DNA of 64,000 nt from Desulfosporosinus sp. FKB (GCF_002196705.1 NZ_NADJ01000038.1:1-64000), one strand, 5' to 3'; positions 1-9,520 are shown, counted from the stretch's first letter. The notes: generated from the letters alone by a model not told the origin. Numbers and translations are program-made.

Positions 1-108
1 AATTTTGGTAGATTTGTACGCAATCAAATTATACCAAAACCCTGTGTTCATGCGGAATTTTTATATCTGTTTGACCCAATTAAGCCGGAATTAGAGCTGA
101 TTTATTAG
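1..108 (+). other. sequence foreign to the dppB frame
   Basis: The first ~108 bases do not continue the permease reading frame that is clear from about position 102. Frame 1 is open from the window edge to a TAG at 106-108 and could be the tail of another protein, but I do not recognise the peptide. A second frame is also open to about 94. The dppB frame itself has a TAA at 81-83. This may be the end of an inserted element, a deletion join or a degenerate piece; what lies to the left of the window is needed to decide. Confidence 0.35.
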
Positions 109-302
109 GTGCGAAACTTCAGTTTAATATTCCCGGAATTGGACAATATTTTGTTACCAGTATTACCAATCGTGATTATCCCGTGATCATGGGGACAACG
201 ATTCTGGTTGCCACATTAATGGTCACGTTTAACCTTCTGGTGGATATTGCTTATACTCTGGTCGATCCGCGCATCAAGTTAACCGATCAAAAGGGGGTCT
301 GA
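102..302 (+). pseudogene. dppB: 3' fragment of dipeptide/oligopeptide ABC permease (DppB-like)
   Basis: Reading from about 102 to the TGA at 300-302 gives the typical C-terminal end of a DppB/OppB permease: a FNIPGIGQYF motif, then SITNRDYP, one hydrophobic membrane segment and an ending VDPRIK. This is what precedes dppC in such operons, and dppC starts 2 bases after the stop. Going upstream, the frame hits TAA at 81 and the residues before FNIPG do not match the usual LLGGAVVVE stretch. The N-terminal three quarters are therefore missing or displaced. I infer a broken gene; an assembly join at the window edge is an alternative. Loss of one permease would disable the transporter unless another copy supplies it. 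Confidence 0.55.
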
Positions 303-304
303 GC

Positions 305-1216
305 ATGAGTTTGCCATTAGATTCATTTACACCGCTGCAACAAACTCAAAAAACCGATGTAATTAACCGACCAAGCACCACCCTCTGGCAGGATGCTCGC
401 CGTCGTTTCAAAAAGAATCCCTTAGCCATGGGCGGGCTGATTGTTCTTATTCTTATCTGTTTGTTTGGTTTTGTAGGACCCTTCTTCTCTCACTTTAACT
501 ATTACTCTAATGACTTGAGCCATACCTTAAACTCTCCCAGTTGGGTACATCCCTTCGGCACTGATGAACTGGGCAGAGATATTTTAACCCGAGCTATGTA
601 TGGAACCCAGATTTCCCTGGCCATTGGCTTTGGTTCGGTACTGATTAACCTGACTATCGGGATCATCTATGGCGGTATCTCCGGCTATGCGGGCGGTCGT
701 ATTGATAATCTGATGCAAAGGTTTATTGATATCATTTTCAGTGTGCCTGACATGTTATATGTAATTTTGTTAATGGTCTTTCTAGGTTCAGGTCTGCGTA
801 ATATTTTTATTGTTCTCGGTATCGAATACTGGGTTACCATGGCCAGAATCGTTCGCGGCCAGATCCTGACACTGCGGGAACAGGAATTTGTTTTAGCCGC
901 CCGCACTCTTGGGGCAAGCACCCGCCGTATTCTCTTTAAGCATTTGCTGCCAAATACGGTGGGACAAATTATTGTAGTATCTGCTTTACAGATACCTGCC
1001 GCTATCTTTATGGAAGCCTTCCTGAGCTTTATCGGTTTAGGAGTGCAGCCTCCTTTGGTTAGCCTTGGATATATGGCTGCCGAAGGACGAGGGAATATTC
1101 CCGGCTATGCATTTGCTCTAATTTTCCCGGCAGCTTTAATTGCCATCTTAATGTTAGCGTTCAACTTTATTGGTGACGGGCTGCGTGATGCCTTTGATCC
1201 TAAAATGCGCAAGTAA
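305..1216 (+). CDS. dppC: dipeptide/oligopeptide ABC transporter permease, DppC type
   Basis: A 303-residue inner-membrane permease of the DppC/OppC family. It has a cytoplasmic N-terminus, the first membrane segment near residues 42-62 (GGLIVLILICLFGFVG), the periplasmic-side motif HPFGTDELGRDI near 82-93, and a set of further membrane helices. The ATPase-contact EAA loop lies near residues 195-215 (AARTLGAS). The length is normal. The start is an ATG directly after the dppB-like stop, with GGGGG upstream. The gene heads dppC-dppD-dppF. The substrate cannot be read from sequence; peptides are the family default, but proximity to purine genes leaves other solutes possible. Confidence 0.9.
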   Translation: MSLPLDSFTPLQQTQKTDVINRPSTTLWQDARRRFKKNPLAMGGLIVLILICLFGFVGPFFSHFNYYSNDLSHTLNSPSWVHPFGTDELGRDILTRAMYGTQISLAIGFGSVLINLTIGIIYGGISGYAGGRIDNLMQRFIDIIFSVPDMLYVILLMVFLGSGLRNIFIVLGIEYWVTMARIVRGQILTLREQEFVLAARTLGASTRRILFKHLLPNTVGQIIVVSALQIPAAIFMEAFLSFIGLGVQPPLVSLGYMAAEGRGNIPGYAFALIFPAALIAILMLAFNFIGDGLRDAFDPKMRK

Positions 1217-1228
1217 GGAGGAGATATT

Positions 1229-2248
1229 GTGGCTTTACTGGAAGTGGAAAACCTCAGCACCTCCTTCTATACCTATGCTGGAGAAGTGCAGTCAGTTTCG
1301 GGGGTTAGTTTTCATGTTGATGCAGGGGAAGCTGTAGGGATTGTCGGAGAATCCGGCTGCGGTAAGTCGGTAACAGTTCAGTCAATTATGCGTTTGATTC
1401 CCAATCCCCCCGGCAAAATCAAAAACGGTCAAATCCGTTTAGCGGGCAGGGATTTAGTCCACCTGCCGGAAAAAGATATGCAGAAAATCCGCGGCAAAGA
1501 GATCGGTATGATCTTCCAAGACCCGATGACAAGCCTAAATCCTGTGCTCACCATAGGGCGGCAGATGACAGAAGTCTTACAGCACCACGAAGGGATCGGC
1601 AAAAATGAAGCTTTAGGACGTGCTGCTAAATATTTGACCATGGTGGGAATTTCTAATGCTGAACGACGTTTAAAACAATATCCTCATGAATTTTCCGGTG
1701 GAATGAGACAAAGAGTTATGATTGCCATGGCATTGCTCTGCAATCCCAAACTTTTGATTGCAGATGAACCAACAACTGCCTTGGACGTCACAATTCAGGC
1801 TCAGATATTGGAGTTAATGAAGGACTTAAAGGATAAAGTTAATACTTCCATCATCTTAATTACCCACGATTTAGGAGTTGTAGCCGGTCTCTGTTCGCGA
1901 ATTATCGTCATGTATGGCGGCAAAATCGTAGAAATGGGCACAACCCAGGATATCTTTAAGGATCCTCGGCACCCTTATACTTGGGGATTGTTAAAAAGCG
2001 TTCCCAGATTAGATGCCTCCAAGCGCAGCAAACTGGTGCCTATCGTCGGGAGTCCTCCCGATCTTCTTAATCCTCCTAAAGGATGCGGCTTTGCGGCACG
2101 CTGTCCACATGCTATGAAAATCTGTGCAACTCAGCCTCCGGCTTATACTAATCTTAATGAAAAACATCAAGCAGCGTGCTGGCTTCTTCATCCTGACGCT
2201 CCCAAGGTGGTCTTTAACGGGATTGATGAGAAGGAGGCTAGATCATGA
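1229..2248 (+). CDS. dppD: dipeptide/oligopeptide ABC transporter ATPase, DppD type
   Basis: A 339-residue ATP-binding subunit. Visible motifs are Walker A GESGCGKS near residue 40, signature SGGMRQR near 155, and Walker B LLIADEPTTALD near 175. The C-terminal Cys-rich oligopeptide-transporter tail (ARCPHAMKIC) is present. The start is GTG at 1229 behind a strong AAGGAGGAG. The stop overlaps the next ATG by four bases (ATGA), which suggests translational coupling with dppF. The protein works with DppF and the membrane pair to energise uptake. Confidence 0.92.
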   Translation: MALLEVENLSTSFYTYAGEVQSVSGVSFHVDAGEAVGIVGESGCGKSVTVQSIMRLIPNPPGKIKNGQIRLAGRDLVHLPEKDMQKIRGKEIGMIFQDPMTSLNPVLTIGRQMTEVLQHHEGIGKNEALGRAAKYLTMVGISNAERRLKQYPHEFSGGMRQRVMIAMALLCNPKLLIADEPTTALDVTIQAQILELMKDLKDKVNTSIILITHDLGVVAGLCSRIIVMYGGKIVEMGTTQDIFKDPRHPYTWGLLKSVPRLDASKRSKLVPIVGSPPDLLNPPKGCGFAARCPHAMKICATQPPAYTNLNEKHQAACWLLHPDAPKVVFNGIDEKEARS

Positions 2249-3219
2249 GCAGCGAAGTTATTCTGGAAGTCAATAATCTAGTCAAGCACTTTCCAATTAA
2301 AGATGGCTTTTTATCCCGTGATAACAAAAAAGTTCATGCCGTAAACGGCATATCCTTTAAGCTTCATCAGAGAGAAACATTAGGCTTAGTTGGCGAAAGC
2401 GGATGCGGCAAATCAACAGCCGGGCGTACCATTATCCGCCTCTATGAAGCTACATCCGGTGAAGCAAAATTTATGGGCCGCAATATCTATGACTTAAACA
2501 AAAAAGAAATGATGACTGTTCGCCGGGATATGCAGATGATTTTTCAGGATCCCTATGCCTCACTTAATCCGCGAATGACTGTCGGGGATATTATCGGCGA
2601 AGCTCTCGACATTCATCACCTGGCCAGTGGTCAAAAACGCACCAATCGAATCTATGAATTATTGGAAACAGTTGGGTTGAATTCCGAGCATGCCAACCGC
2701 TTCCCTCATGAATTTTCCGGTGGGCAAAGACAACGGATTGGGATTGCCCGAGCTTTGGCGGTAAACCCCAAGCTGATCATCTGTGATGAACCTATCTCAG
2801 CACTCGATGTCTCTATTCAGGCCCAAATCGTAAACATGCTGGAAGAATTACAGGAAAAACTCGGATTGACTTATCTATTTATTGCTCATGACCTCTCCAT
2901 GGTCAAACATATCTCCCATCGTATCGCTGTGATGTACCTGGGACGAATTGTAGAGCTAACAACGAGCCAGGACCTTTATGATCATCCGATGCATCCTTAT
3001 ACGCAAGCTTTATTATCGGCTATACCGATTCCTGATCCGGATGTAGAGTTAAAACGCTCTCGCATAGTCTTAGAGGGAGGGGTTCCAAGCCCCATTGACC
3101 CGCCGAGCGGCTGTTATTTCCGTACCCGTTGTCCAAAAGCTCAGCAACAATGTGCCCAAACAGCTCCTGAATTGAAAGATTGCGGCAACGGACACTTGGT
3201 TGCCTGTCACCTGGTTTAG
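2245..3219 (+). CDS. dppF: dipeptide/oligopeptide ABC transporter ATPase, DppF type
   Basis: A 324-residue ATPase, the second of the pair. It shows Walker A GESGCGKST near residue 47, signature SGGQRQR, Walker B LIICDEPISALD and the C-terminal oligopeptide-family Cys motif (CYFRTRCPKAQQQC). Its ATG overlaps the dppD stop, with AAGGAGG eight bases upstream. The last gene of the operon; a hairpin terminator follows at 3241-3281. Confidence 0.92.
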   Translation: MSSEVILEVNNLVKHFPIKDGFLSRDNKKVHAVNGISFKLHQRETLGLVGESGCGKSTAGRTIIRLYEATSGEAKFMGRNIYDLNKKEMMTVRRDMQMIFQDPYASLNPRMTVGDIIGEALDIHHLASGQKRTNRIYELLETVGLNSEHANRFPHEFSGGQRQRIGIARALAVNPKLIICDEPISALDVSIQAQIVNMLEELQEKLGLTYLFIAHDLSMVKHISHRIAVMYLGRIVELTTSQDLYDHPMHPYTQALLSAIPIPDPDVELKRSRIVLEGGVPSPIDPPSGCYFRTRCPKAQQQCAQTAPELKDCGNGHLVACHLV

Positions 3220-3240
3220 AACAGCTGCGGCTGTCAAAAT

Positions 3241-3281
3241 GAGAGACGATTGCGCAAAAATGCAAACGTCTCTTATTTTCG
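3241..3281 (+). terminator. terminator after dppF
   Basis: AGAGACG at 3242 pairs with CGTCTCT at 3267-3273, with a smaller inner GCA/TGC pairing, and is followed by TTATTTTCG. It lies between convergent dppF and pucR. Confidence 0.6.
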
Positions 3282-3289
3282 TTTCTCAA

Positions 3290-4942
3290 TTATTCCCGCT
3301 GGTTTAAAATTTGAATAATCTTTAACCCAAGTTCTAATTCTAAGCGATTTTTATAATCCTCTAAATCGAGTCCGGTGACCTCTTTAATCCGTTCTAAACG
3401 ATAAAGTAAGGTTTTGTAATGAATAAAGAGCGCTTTTGCTGCTTTACTTGCGTTACCATTAAACTCTAAAAAGATTTCTAAACTCTTTAATAGTTCCGTT
3501 TGATTCTGCTGATCATAGTCCAAAAGTATTCTGAGTGATTTAGGTACAAAATCAGCTAGATCATTACCTTGGCCAAACTTACAAAGCATTCGATAGACAC
3601 CCAGATCCTGGAACCAGGAAATGACGTCTTCCCCTTGAAGCATTTCTCCATAAATGAGAGCGTCCTGGGCCTCCTTATAACTTCTTGGAATCTCTTCGAT
3701 CTCAGCGGCAACGTTCCCAATACCAATCCCAATCATAATCTTTTTCCAGCGTTTCTTCGCATGATCCTGTATTTCCCGCCCAGCCTTCTTAATCTCCTCA
3801 ATCGTTTTGATTGATCCTCTGACAGGCCACAAAACAATGATTGAGTCACCTTTATGTCCGAGAATAAAGTCTTTCATTCGCGTTCTCATCACGTTCATGA
3901 TCAAAGACTGAATCTCCGCTTTAATTCCTTGAAAAGCTATTTTATCTTGTTTGATCTTCGTATCAGCTAAATACTCATCCAGATATTTGAGGCTGAACAG
4001 CACTACAACAAAGGGACGATTAATTTCCCAAGCCAAGAGATTTGCCCTTTCACGCATACTGCTGACTTCAATCTCTCCGCTAATGAGTTTCTCAACAAAA
4101 TCATTGCTGAATTTCTGTTCAACTTCTCGAACAGCAAATCGCCTGACCATCTCCAGGGTTACAACTGTAGTAGCTTGGTCCAAACAAATTAATTCCATCT
4201 CATGCATTGGTTTGTTAATCTCAGTTACTATTAAATAAGCTTTAATCTGACCTAAGGCTTGGATCGGCACCACAACTTGGTAAACAGGCTCTTCCCCTGC
4301 TCCATTTATTTTGATGCGATAGGAATTGAAGTTCTTGCTCAGTAAGTCCCCCTCATAAAACGTCGTCATATCCTCAAAATTGCAAAATATCTCATCAGTG
4401 GCAGACAAACATTTCCTTTGGTTATCAAAAACGCTCACCGGATTTCCAACCAATTCCGCTAAAGTCTTTGTGATCTTATCAAGGCCTTGGCATTGAAGCG
4501 CTAAAGCAGTAAACCGTTCCTGTATTTCTTTATAATATTTAAGTTCAATAACTTGCTTGTTAAAGAGTATCTCCATGACGGGATACATGATATCCACATA
4601 GCGAACATTACCTTCTAATTGTATAATAGGCAAACCGATCTCATCGGCGATCTCCAGGATATCCGGCGGGATTCTATCAACAAAGCGCCGAATTTTGACC
4701 GCCAGCGCGCAGACGCCTTTGGCTGCAAGATTTCGGATGAACTCACGATAGTTTACCTTTCCTCCCAGGGTAGAATATAAACTTGTCAGGAGCAGTTCAC
4801 CACCGGCCAGCCAATCGACGATATCCGGTGCTTCCATAATGGTAACCCCTTTAACCACATTCTTAAGCCCCTGGGCACCTGCCATTACTTGTGACGTTCG
4901 CAGCGGTTCGAGTTTGAGCAATTTCTCAACGGTTAATTCCAC
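3290..4942 (-). CDS. pucR: PucR family transcriptional regulator
   Basis: A 550-residue regulator. Residues ~8-125 match the PucR purine-catabolism N-terminal domain. The middle (about 290-420) looks like the CdaR GGDEF-like domain, and the C-terminus (about 485-540) is the PucR-type helix-turn-helix with NASKAAKALFIHYKTLLYRL. Members of the family control purine or allantoin degradation in response to pathway intermediates. The gene lies downstream of and parallel to the allantoin permease/allantoinase operon but is separated from it by repeat copy A. The start ATG at 4942 has AGGAGGAGT upstream. The function as activator of the neighbouring operon is inferred. Confidence 0.88.
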   Translation of the reverse strand: MELTVEKLLKLEPLRTSQVMAGAQGLKNVVKGVTIMEAPDIVDWLAGGELLLTSLYSTLGGKVNYREFIRNLAAKGVCALAVKIRRFVDRIPPDILEIADEIGLPIIQLEGNVRYVDIMYPVMEILFNKQVIELKYYKEIQERFTALALQCQGLDKITKTLAELVGNPVSVFDNQRKCLSATDEIFCNFEDMTTFYEGDLLSKNFNSYRIKINGAGEEPVYQVVVPIQALGQIKAYLIVTEINKPMHEMELICLDQATTVVTLEMVRRFAVREVEQKFSNDFVEKLISGEIEVSSMRERANLLAWEINRPFVVVLFSLKYLDEYLADTKIKQDKIAFQGIKAEIQSLIMNVMRTRMKDFILGHKGDSIIVLWPVRGSIKTIEEIKKAGREIQDHAKKRWKKIMIGIGIGNVAAEIEEIPRSYKEAQDALIYGEMLQGEDVISWFQDLGVYRMLCKFGQGNDLADFVPKSLRILLDYDQQNQTELLKSLEIFLEFNGNASKAAKALFIHYKTLLYRLERIKEVTGLDLEDYKNRLELELGLKIIQILNQRE

Positions 4943-5039
4943 GTTACTCCTCCTGTTAATAGCCTTTCATATAGTATCGTCAATACTTCGTTTATTTCTC
5001 CCCTTTTCCTGCACATAAACCTATAATGCCGAATAAGAA

Positions 5040-5224
5040 AAGTGAACTCGTTCAGCTAAAGCTGAACATCGGGGCTTCAGATACAATAATGTCCAGTGGA
5101 CGTTATTGCCGAGCAGCCTTTCCCAATAGGAATACTTAGCGGCGAAGGAGGACTCTACCCCACCTGAAGTCTACGAAGGACCCACCCCCACTTATAGAAG
5201 TGGGGGTCTTAAAAACTGGATAAA
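5040..5224 (+). repeat. structured interspersed element, copy A
   Basis: Non-coding element of ~185 bp beginning just after GTGA. Left hairpin GTTCAGCTAAAGCTGAAC at 5050-5067. A central stem pairs CTTCAG with CTGAAG and encloses an inner hairpin (AATAATGTCC with GGACGTTATT). The right hairpin CCCCCACTTatagAAGTGGGGG is followed by TCTTA. This copy differs in sequence from the others but keeps each helix by paired changes. It lies between pucR and the allantoin permease gene. Confidence 0.75.
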
Positions 5225-5280
5225 AGCAATTGATTGCGTCGTTAAAGAATAGCGATCTGAAAAAATGCATTTACATATGA

Positions 5281-5314
5281 AATTAAAGGAAGCCGCCTTT
5301 TCAGCCGACTTCCC
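5281..5314 (-). terminator. terminator of the allantoin operon
   Basis: On the minus strand GGAAGTCGGCT pairs imperfectly with AGGCGGCTTCC across a GAAA loop, followed by TTTAATTT. It lies just downstream of the NCS1 permease stop and would end the 9520-to-5341 transcript. Confidence 0.65.
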
Positions 5315-5340
5315 CTAACTTAATTCTTTAATTTTCCCAT

Positions 5341-6741
5341 CTAATTGTTCTCAAATATTGTACCACTTTTAAATCTTGACTCTTTAAAGGCGAATTTCAT
5401 CAGGAGATAGTAAGCAATTCCTGCTACTACCAGACCAATTATCCAGGCGAGATCGACTTTCAAAAAGGCGGCACCTGCTCCAATCAGCATGGCAAGTATT
5501 GCTGCCGGATTATAGCCGGCAAAGACCCCCGATTGATTGTACAATTCACTAACTTCTACACGTTGTTTTCTTAGGATATAATATTCAATAAGCAAAATGG
5601 CAACAATTGGTCCCAAGAACGCTGAATAGATAAGAATGAACATATCCAGACCTTTGGCTGAGGAGTCCTGAACAAGAACCCAGGGAAAAGCACACAGCCC
5701 TAAGAGTCCAGTAATAAATACGGCTACTTTATATTTCAATTTCGTGAACAGCTGAATGACATAAGTTGGGGTGACAATATTGGCAACCATGTTTGTGGCA
5801 ACAGCACCAAGAACGATGAAGGCCGATACAAATACTGTAATATAGGAATTATCAACGACGATGGCAAAAGCTTTGACAGGATTGGAGATCCCGGTTGCCG
5901 ATGCCAGCATAGCGCCAATCGTAATAACAAAACCATAGGCCAGCACAATCGGTGAGAAATAGAGGAAGCCACGTTTTCCATCACGAATACCCGATTTTAG
6001 CTCTCTCGAATAATCGGCAGCACTTAAAAAGATACCTGCATAATTCCCCAGAAAAACCATGATGAAGGAAAAGAATGGCAACCCCCATGAACCGGTAGCA
6101 TGAACCCATTTTTGACTGACAACACCATTATACTTTGTTACGAGAATGCCAAACACATAAACCAGGGCAACCATAATCACGATAGAAGTCAGCGTTTCAA
6201 CCCACTTAATAGCATGGAATCCGTACATCGAGATTACAATTTGCACCAATTGAAGAACAACAAAACAAATAACAACATTATTAAAGGCTCCGCCGGTAAT
6301 GGCCTTGGCAATTTCGTTTAGGGCTGTACCGCCGATCCAGCTCTGGACACCATACCAGACAACGGCAGGAATGCCGCGCAATAGTGAGGTTACAGTAGCT
6401 CCTTTTAGGCCAAAAGACATTCTAAGTTGTACGACATAAGGAATTCCGGTTCGATAACCGAGTCTGTCATTTAAAGCAAATACTGTAGAGATAATGGCGA
6501 TAGCGATAATGGCAGCTGCAAAGGTCTGAACGATATTCAACGTGGCAACTCCAGCTACAACTAAACTCGCTCCCAGTGTCATATTACCTAAGTTAACGCC
6601 ATCTCCGATCCACATAAACATATAGGGGATTGGACCAACTGTCCGTTCGTTTGGAGATCTCGGATTCAAAGCTTCATCATTATCTGCCGACTGAGAAACC
6701 TGGGTTACGTTTGTTTCGAGGTTTCCTGAATTTGTAGACAT
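5341..6741 (-). CDS. NCS1 family nucleobase/allantoin permease
   Basis: A 466-residue integral membrane carrier of the NCS1 (nucleobase:cation symporter-1) family with about 12 hydrophobic segments. The N-terminus carries NPRSPNERTVGPIPYMFMWIGDGVNLGN, the family hallmark region near residues 26-53, quoted here only to show the motif class: P-R-S-P then a W-x-G-D-x-V-N turn. It is the last gene of an operon with two allantoinase genes, so allantoin is the most likely substrate (compare PucI). Uracil, cytosine or another hydantoin remain possible. The start has AGAGGAGTAGG upstream. A terminator follows. Confidence 0.85.
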   Translation of the reverse strand: MSTNSGNLETNVTQVSQSADNDEALNPRSPNERTVGPIPYMFMWIGDGVNLGNMTLGASLVVAGVATLNIVQTFAAAIIAIAIISTVFALNDRLGYRTGIPYVVQLRMSFGLKGATVTSLLRGIPAVVWYGVQSWIGGTALNEIAKAITGGAFNNVVICFVVLQLVQIVISMYGFHAIKWVETLTSIVIMVALVYVFGILVTKYNGVVSQKWVHATGSWGLPFFSFIMVFLGNYAGIFLSAADYSRELKSGIRDGKRGFLYFSPIVLAYGFVITIGAMLASATGISNPVKAFAIVVDNSYITVFVSAFIVLGAVATNMVANIVTPTYVIQLFTKLKYKVAVFITGLLGLCAFPWVLVQDSSAKGLDMFILIYSAFLGPIVAILLIEYYILRKQRVEVSELYNQSGVFAGYNPAAILAMLIGAGAAFLKVDLAWIIGLVVAGIAYYLLMKFAFKESRFKSGTIFENN

Positions 6742-6793
6742 TTTTACCTACTCCTCTTCTTAAGCGTTAGCCCTATTCTAAGCGATCCCTGAA

Positions 6794-8146
6794 TTAAACA
6801 AGTGGTCTTAAATGTTTGCCGATTGGTTGGGAAACTACTTTTCCGTCTTTAAATATGGTCTTACCTCTGAGAATGGTTTGAGTAATTTTTCCGCGGAAGG
6901 TGCTGCCTACATAAGGGCTGGCCTTATGTTTATAGAAGAGATCTTCTGCCTGGAGTGTAAACTCCTGATTTAAGTCAACCAGCGCAAAGTCCCCGTCAAA
7001 TCCTAAGGCAATCTTTCCTTTCCCAGGAATTTTAAAGACCTCATTTACATTTTGTGCAGTCAATTTGGCAATATCGGCAAGGGGTACTTTTCGCTCATGA
7101 TAACCGTGTGTAAGCAGTGACGACAACGTCGTTTGACAGGCCGAGATCCCTCCCCAAACCTTCAAAAACTCTCCGTCCTTCAGCTTGGGATCACACGGTG
7201 AATGGTCTGAGGAGATAAAGGCAAATTCACCATTTAACAATTTACCCCACATTTTTGTTTGGTTTTGAGCATCGCGGATTGGAGGCGAACATTTAGCGAC
7301 AGTTCCCATCCGTTCAACATCGTCATCGGTAAGAATTAAATAATGACCGATAGTTTCACAGGAAACATCAACTCCCCTGTTCCTGGCCTCTGTTACTAAC
7401 TCCACTGCCCTTGCTGTACTTACGTGGGCAATAATCAATTTGCAGCCCGTTTCCTCAGCGTAGGAAATCATCCGTGAGACATTTTCAATTTCTGTTATGG
7501 GGGAATGAGCTGCAAAATAGTCACGCACAGTCGTTTTATTGTTGGCTAGAGCTTGAGCAGTCAAGGCACTCACAATCTCTGCGTTTTCACAATGGACCAT
7601 TAGAGGATATCCTAGCTTAGCCAATTTCTCCATGCCGACTAAGGCCGTGTAATCGTCCATTCTCTCAAACTCTGCAATTCCGCTGAAACATGAGAAGGCC
7701 TTAAATCCAACCACGCCGCATTCGGCGAGCTCTTCAAGCTTATCTAAATTTTTAGGCGTAAGTCCGCCCCAAAATCCATAATCGACTAAAGAATCTCTCT
7801 GGGCAACGGCAAGCTTATTGTTAAAGTTTTTAGCATCTAACGTACAGGGATTGCAGTTAAGAGGCATATCAAAATAAGCAATCCCTCCACCGGCAGCCAG
7901 TGCGTTACTTCCGGTGGCGATAGTTTCCCACTCTGTTCGGCCTGGATCGTTAAAATGAACATGTCCGTCGGTGGTACCGGGAAAAACATAGTTTCCTGTG
8001 GCATCAATAATTTCCTTAGCCTCGCCGCTTATCTCCTCTGCAATTTCAACAATTCTTTCATCGTCAACAGCAACATCGGCTTTCTTGACACCATCTGGAC
8101 AAACAAGCATTCCATGCCGAATAATTAAGTCATAACGCTTGCTCAT
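6794..8146 (-). CDS. allB: allantoinase (cyclic amidohydrolase)
   Basis: A 450-residue amidohydrolase of the allantoinase/dihydropyrimidinase family, of normal length. Metal-site motifs are visible in order: DGHVHFNDPG near residue 60, the likely carbamylated lysine in GVVGFKAF near 150, VHCEN near 185, IAHVST near 240 and SSDHSPC near 315. The FNDPGR signature favours allantoinase over dihydropyrimidinase. It opens the allantoin ring to allantoate in the cytoplasm. It is the middle gene of the operon, 15 bases after its paralogue and 52 before the permease. Confidence 0.87.
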   Translation of the reverse strand: MSKRYDLIIRHGMLVCPDGVKKADVAVDDERIVEIAEEISGEAKEIIDATGNYVFPGTTDGHVHFNDPGRTEWETIATGSNALAAGGGIAYFDMPLNCNPCTLDAKNFNNKLAVAQRDSLVDYGFWGGLTPKNLDKLEELAECGVVGFKAFSCFSGIAEFERMDDYTALVGMEKLAKLGYPLMVHCENAEIVSALTAQALANNKTTVRDYFAAHSPITEIENVSRMISYAEETGCKLIIAHVSTARAVELVTEARNRGVDVSCETIGHYLILTDDDVERMGTVAKCSPPIRDAQNQTKMWGKLLNGEFAFISSDHSPCDPKLKDGEFLKVWGGISACQTTLSSLLTHGYHERKVPLADIAKLTAQNVNEVFKIPGKGKIALGFDGDFALVDLNQEFTLQAEDLFYKHKASPYVGSTFRGKITQTILRGKTIFKDGKVVSQPIGKHLRPLV

Positions 8147-8161
8147 AATAATCCCCCTCTC

Positions 8162-9520
8162 CTATTTCAATTTGCTGACAAATTCGCCAAAACCTTTTTG
8201 ACCGACTATTTTGCCGTCTTTGGCGACCACTTGACCCCTTACAACCGTGCAGACAGGAAGACCCTTTCCTTTTAAACCGACAAAGGCAGAAATTTTATTG
8301 ACATAGTACAATGACTCCGGAGTAATTTCCCATTCTTTCTCTGGGTCAAGGATAACCAGATCAGCATCAAATCCAACCTCAATGGCTCCTTTTTTGCCAA
8401 AAATCCCGCAAACCTTTGCTGGGCCTTCACTTAAACTGCGGGCCAATAAGGTCGGGTTATAGCCTCTCTTCACAACGCCTTCGCTAAAGACGACCTGCAT
8501 TACATTTTGAATACCGCTTATGCCGCCCCAGGCTCCAAAAATTCCATGCTTTTCTTCACTCTTCTCGCTCAATTCACACGGTGAATGATCAGAAGCTACG
8601 CAAGATAAAGTTCCGTTATTGACGTATTCCCACATTTCCTCCACGGCCGCCTCTTCCCTTAAGGGAGGCGCACATTTGAACAAACTGCCATTCTTAATGA
8701 CGTCTTGATCGGTAAACGTAAGATAATGTCCACATGTTTCAGCCGTTACATCAATTCCTTGCTGTTGTGCCTCTTGAATGATTTTGGCAACTCGTGGATG
8801 GCTGACATGACAGATATGAGCTTTTGCTCCCAGTTCCTTGGCAAGATTAATAATATTTTGAGTGGCTATTAACTCGGCAATCACCGGTCTGGAATCCAGG
8901 AAATCCCGCCAATCATTTTTTTCTTTTCGTTGGGCTCTCTTCTCTTCCCATTTGATTAGGGAATAGTCTTCGCAATGAAAAGCGGCCCGAGCATCAAACT
9001 CCTGCAAAATTTCCATAGCTTCTTTGGCTTGACCGATCGTGAGCGAAACATAATCGGGAGATACCGGCCCGATGAACGATTTAAAACCGATACAACCTTT
9101 TTCATCTAATTCTTTCAATTTATCTAAGTTATAGTCAACTAGTCCTCCCCAGAAACAATAGTCGACATAGGCGTTCACAGAAACCGCTTGAATCTTTTTA
9201 TCAAAGATTTGAGCATCTGTCATTGCCGGTTCATTCTGCAGAGGCATATCAATGATTGTTGTGATTCCCCCCACCCCTGCTGCAGCAGTGCCGTGAGCGT
9301 AGTCTTCTCTCCATAAGTAGCCTGGATCATTTAAGTGAGCATGACTATCAATTGCCCCGGGGAATATATAGTTTCCCTGAGCATCAATTACTTCTTTTCC
9401 TTCAAGGGGATTTCCGGATTCCATGATAGCTGCGATTTTCCCATCCTTAACACCTATGTTAGCTTCGATAATTCCATCCGTTTTAACAACCTTGCCGTTT
9501 TTTATAACCAGATCAAACAT
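8162..9520 (-). CDS. second allantoinase-like cyclic amidohydrolase
   Basis: A 452-residue paralogue of the downstream allantoinase. It keeps the metal ligands: DSHAHLNDPG, GFKSFIG, FHCEDY, CHVSHP and SDHSPC. The start is the ATG at 9520, preceded by AGGAGGGG at good spacing; a longer frame to 9565 has no ribosome site. The two enzymes are clearly related but not near-identical. One may act on a different ring (for example hydantoin or a dihydropyrimidine) or on the other enantiomer of allantoin. It is the first gene of the operon and is divergent from the allantoate amidohydrolase gene. Confidence 0.83.
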   Translation of the reverse strand: MFDLVIKNGKVVKTDGIIEANIGVKDGKIAAIMESGNPLEGKEVIDAQGNYIFPGAIDSHAHLNDPGYLWREDYAHGTAAAGVGGITTIIDMPLQNEPAMTDAQIFDKKIQAVSVNAYVDYCFWGGLVDYNLDKLKELDEKGCIGFKSFIGPVSPDYVSLTIGQAKEAMEILQEFDARAAFHCEDYSLIKWEEKRAQRKEKNDWRDFLDSRPVIAELIATQNIINLAKELGAKAHICHVSHPRVAKIIQEAQQQGIDVTAETCGHYLTFTDQDVIKNGSLFKCAPPLREEAAVEEMWEYVNNGTLSCVASDHSPCELSEKSEEKHGIFGAWGGISGIQNVMQVVFSEGVVKRGYNPTLLARSLSEGPAKVCGIFGKKGAIEVGFDADLVILDPEKEWEITPESLYYVNKISAFVGLKGKGLPVCTVVRGQVVAKDGKIVGQKGFGEFVSKLK

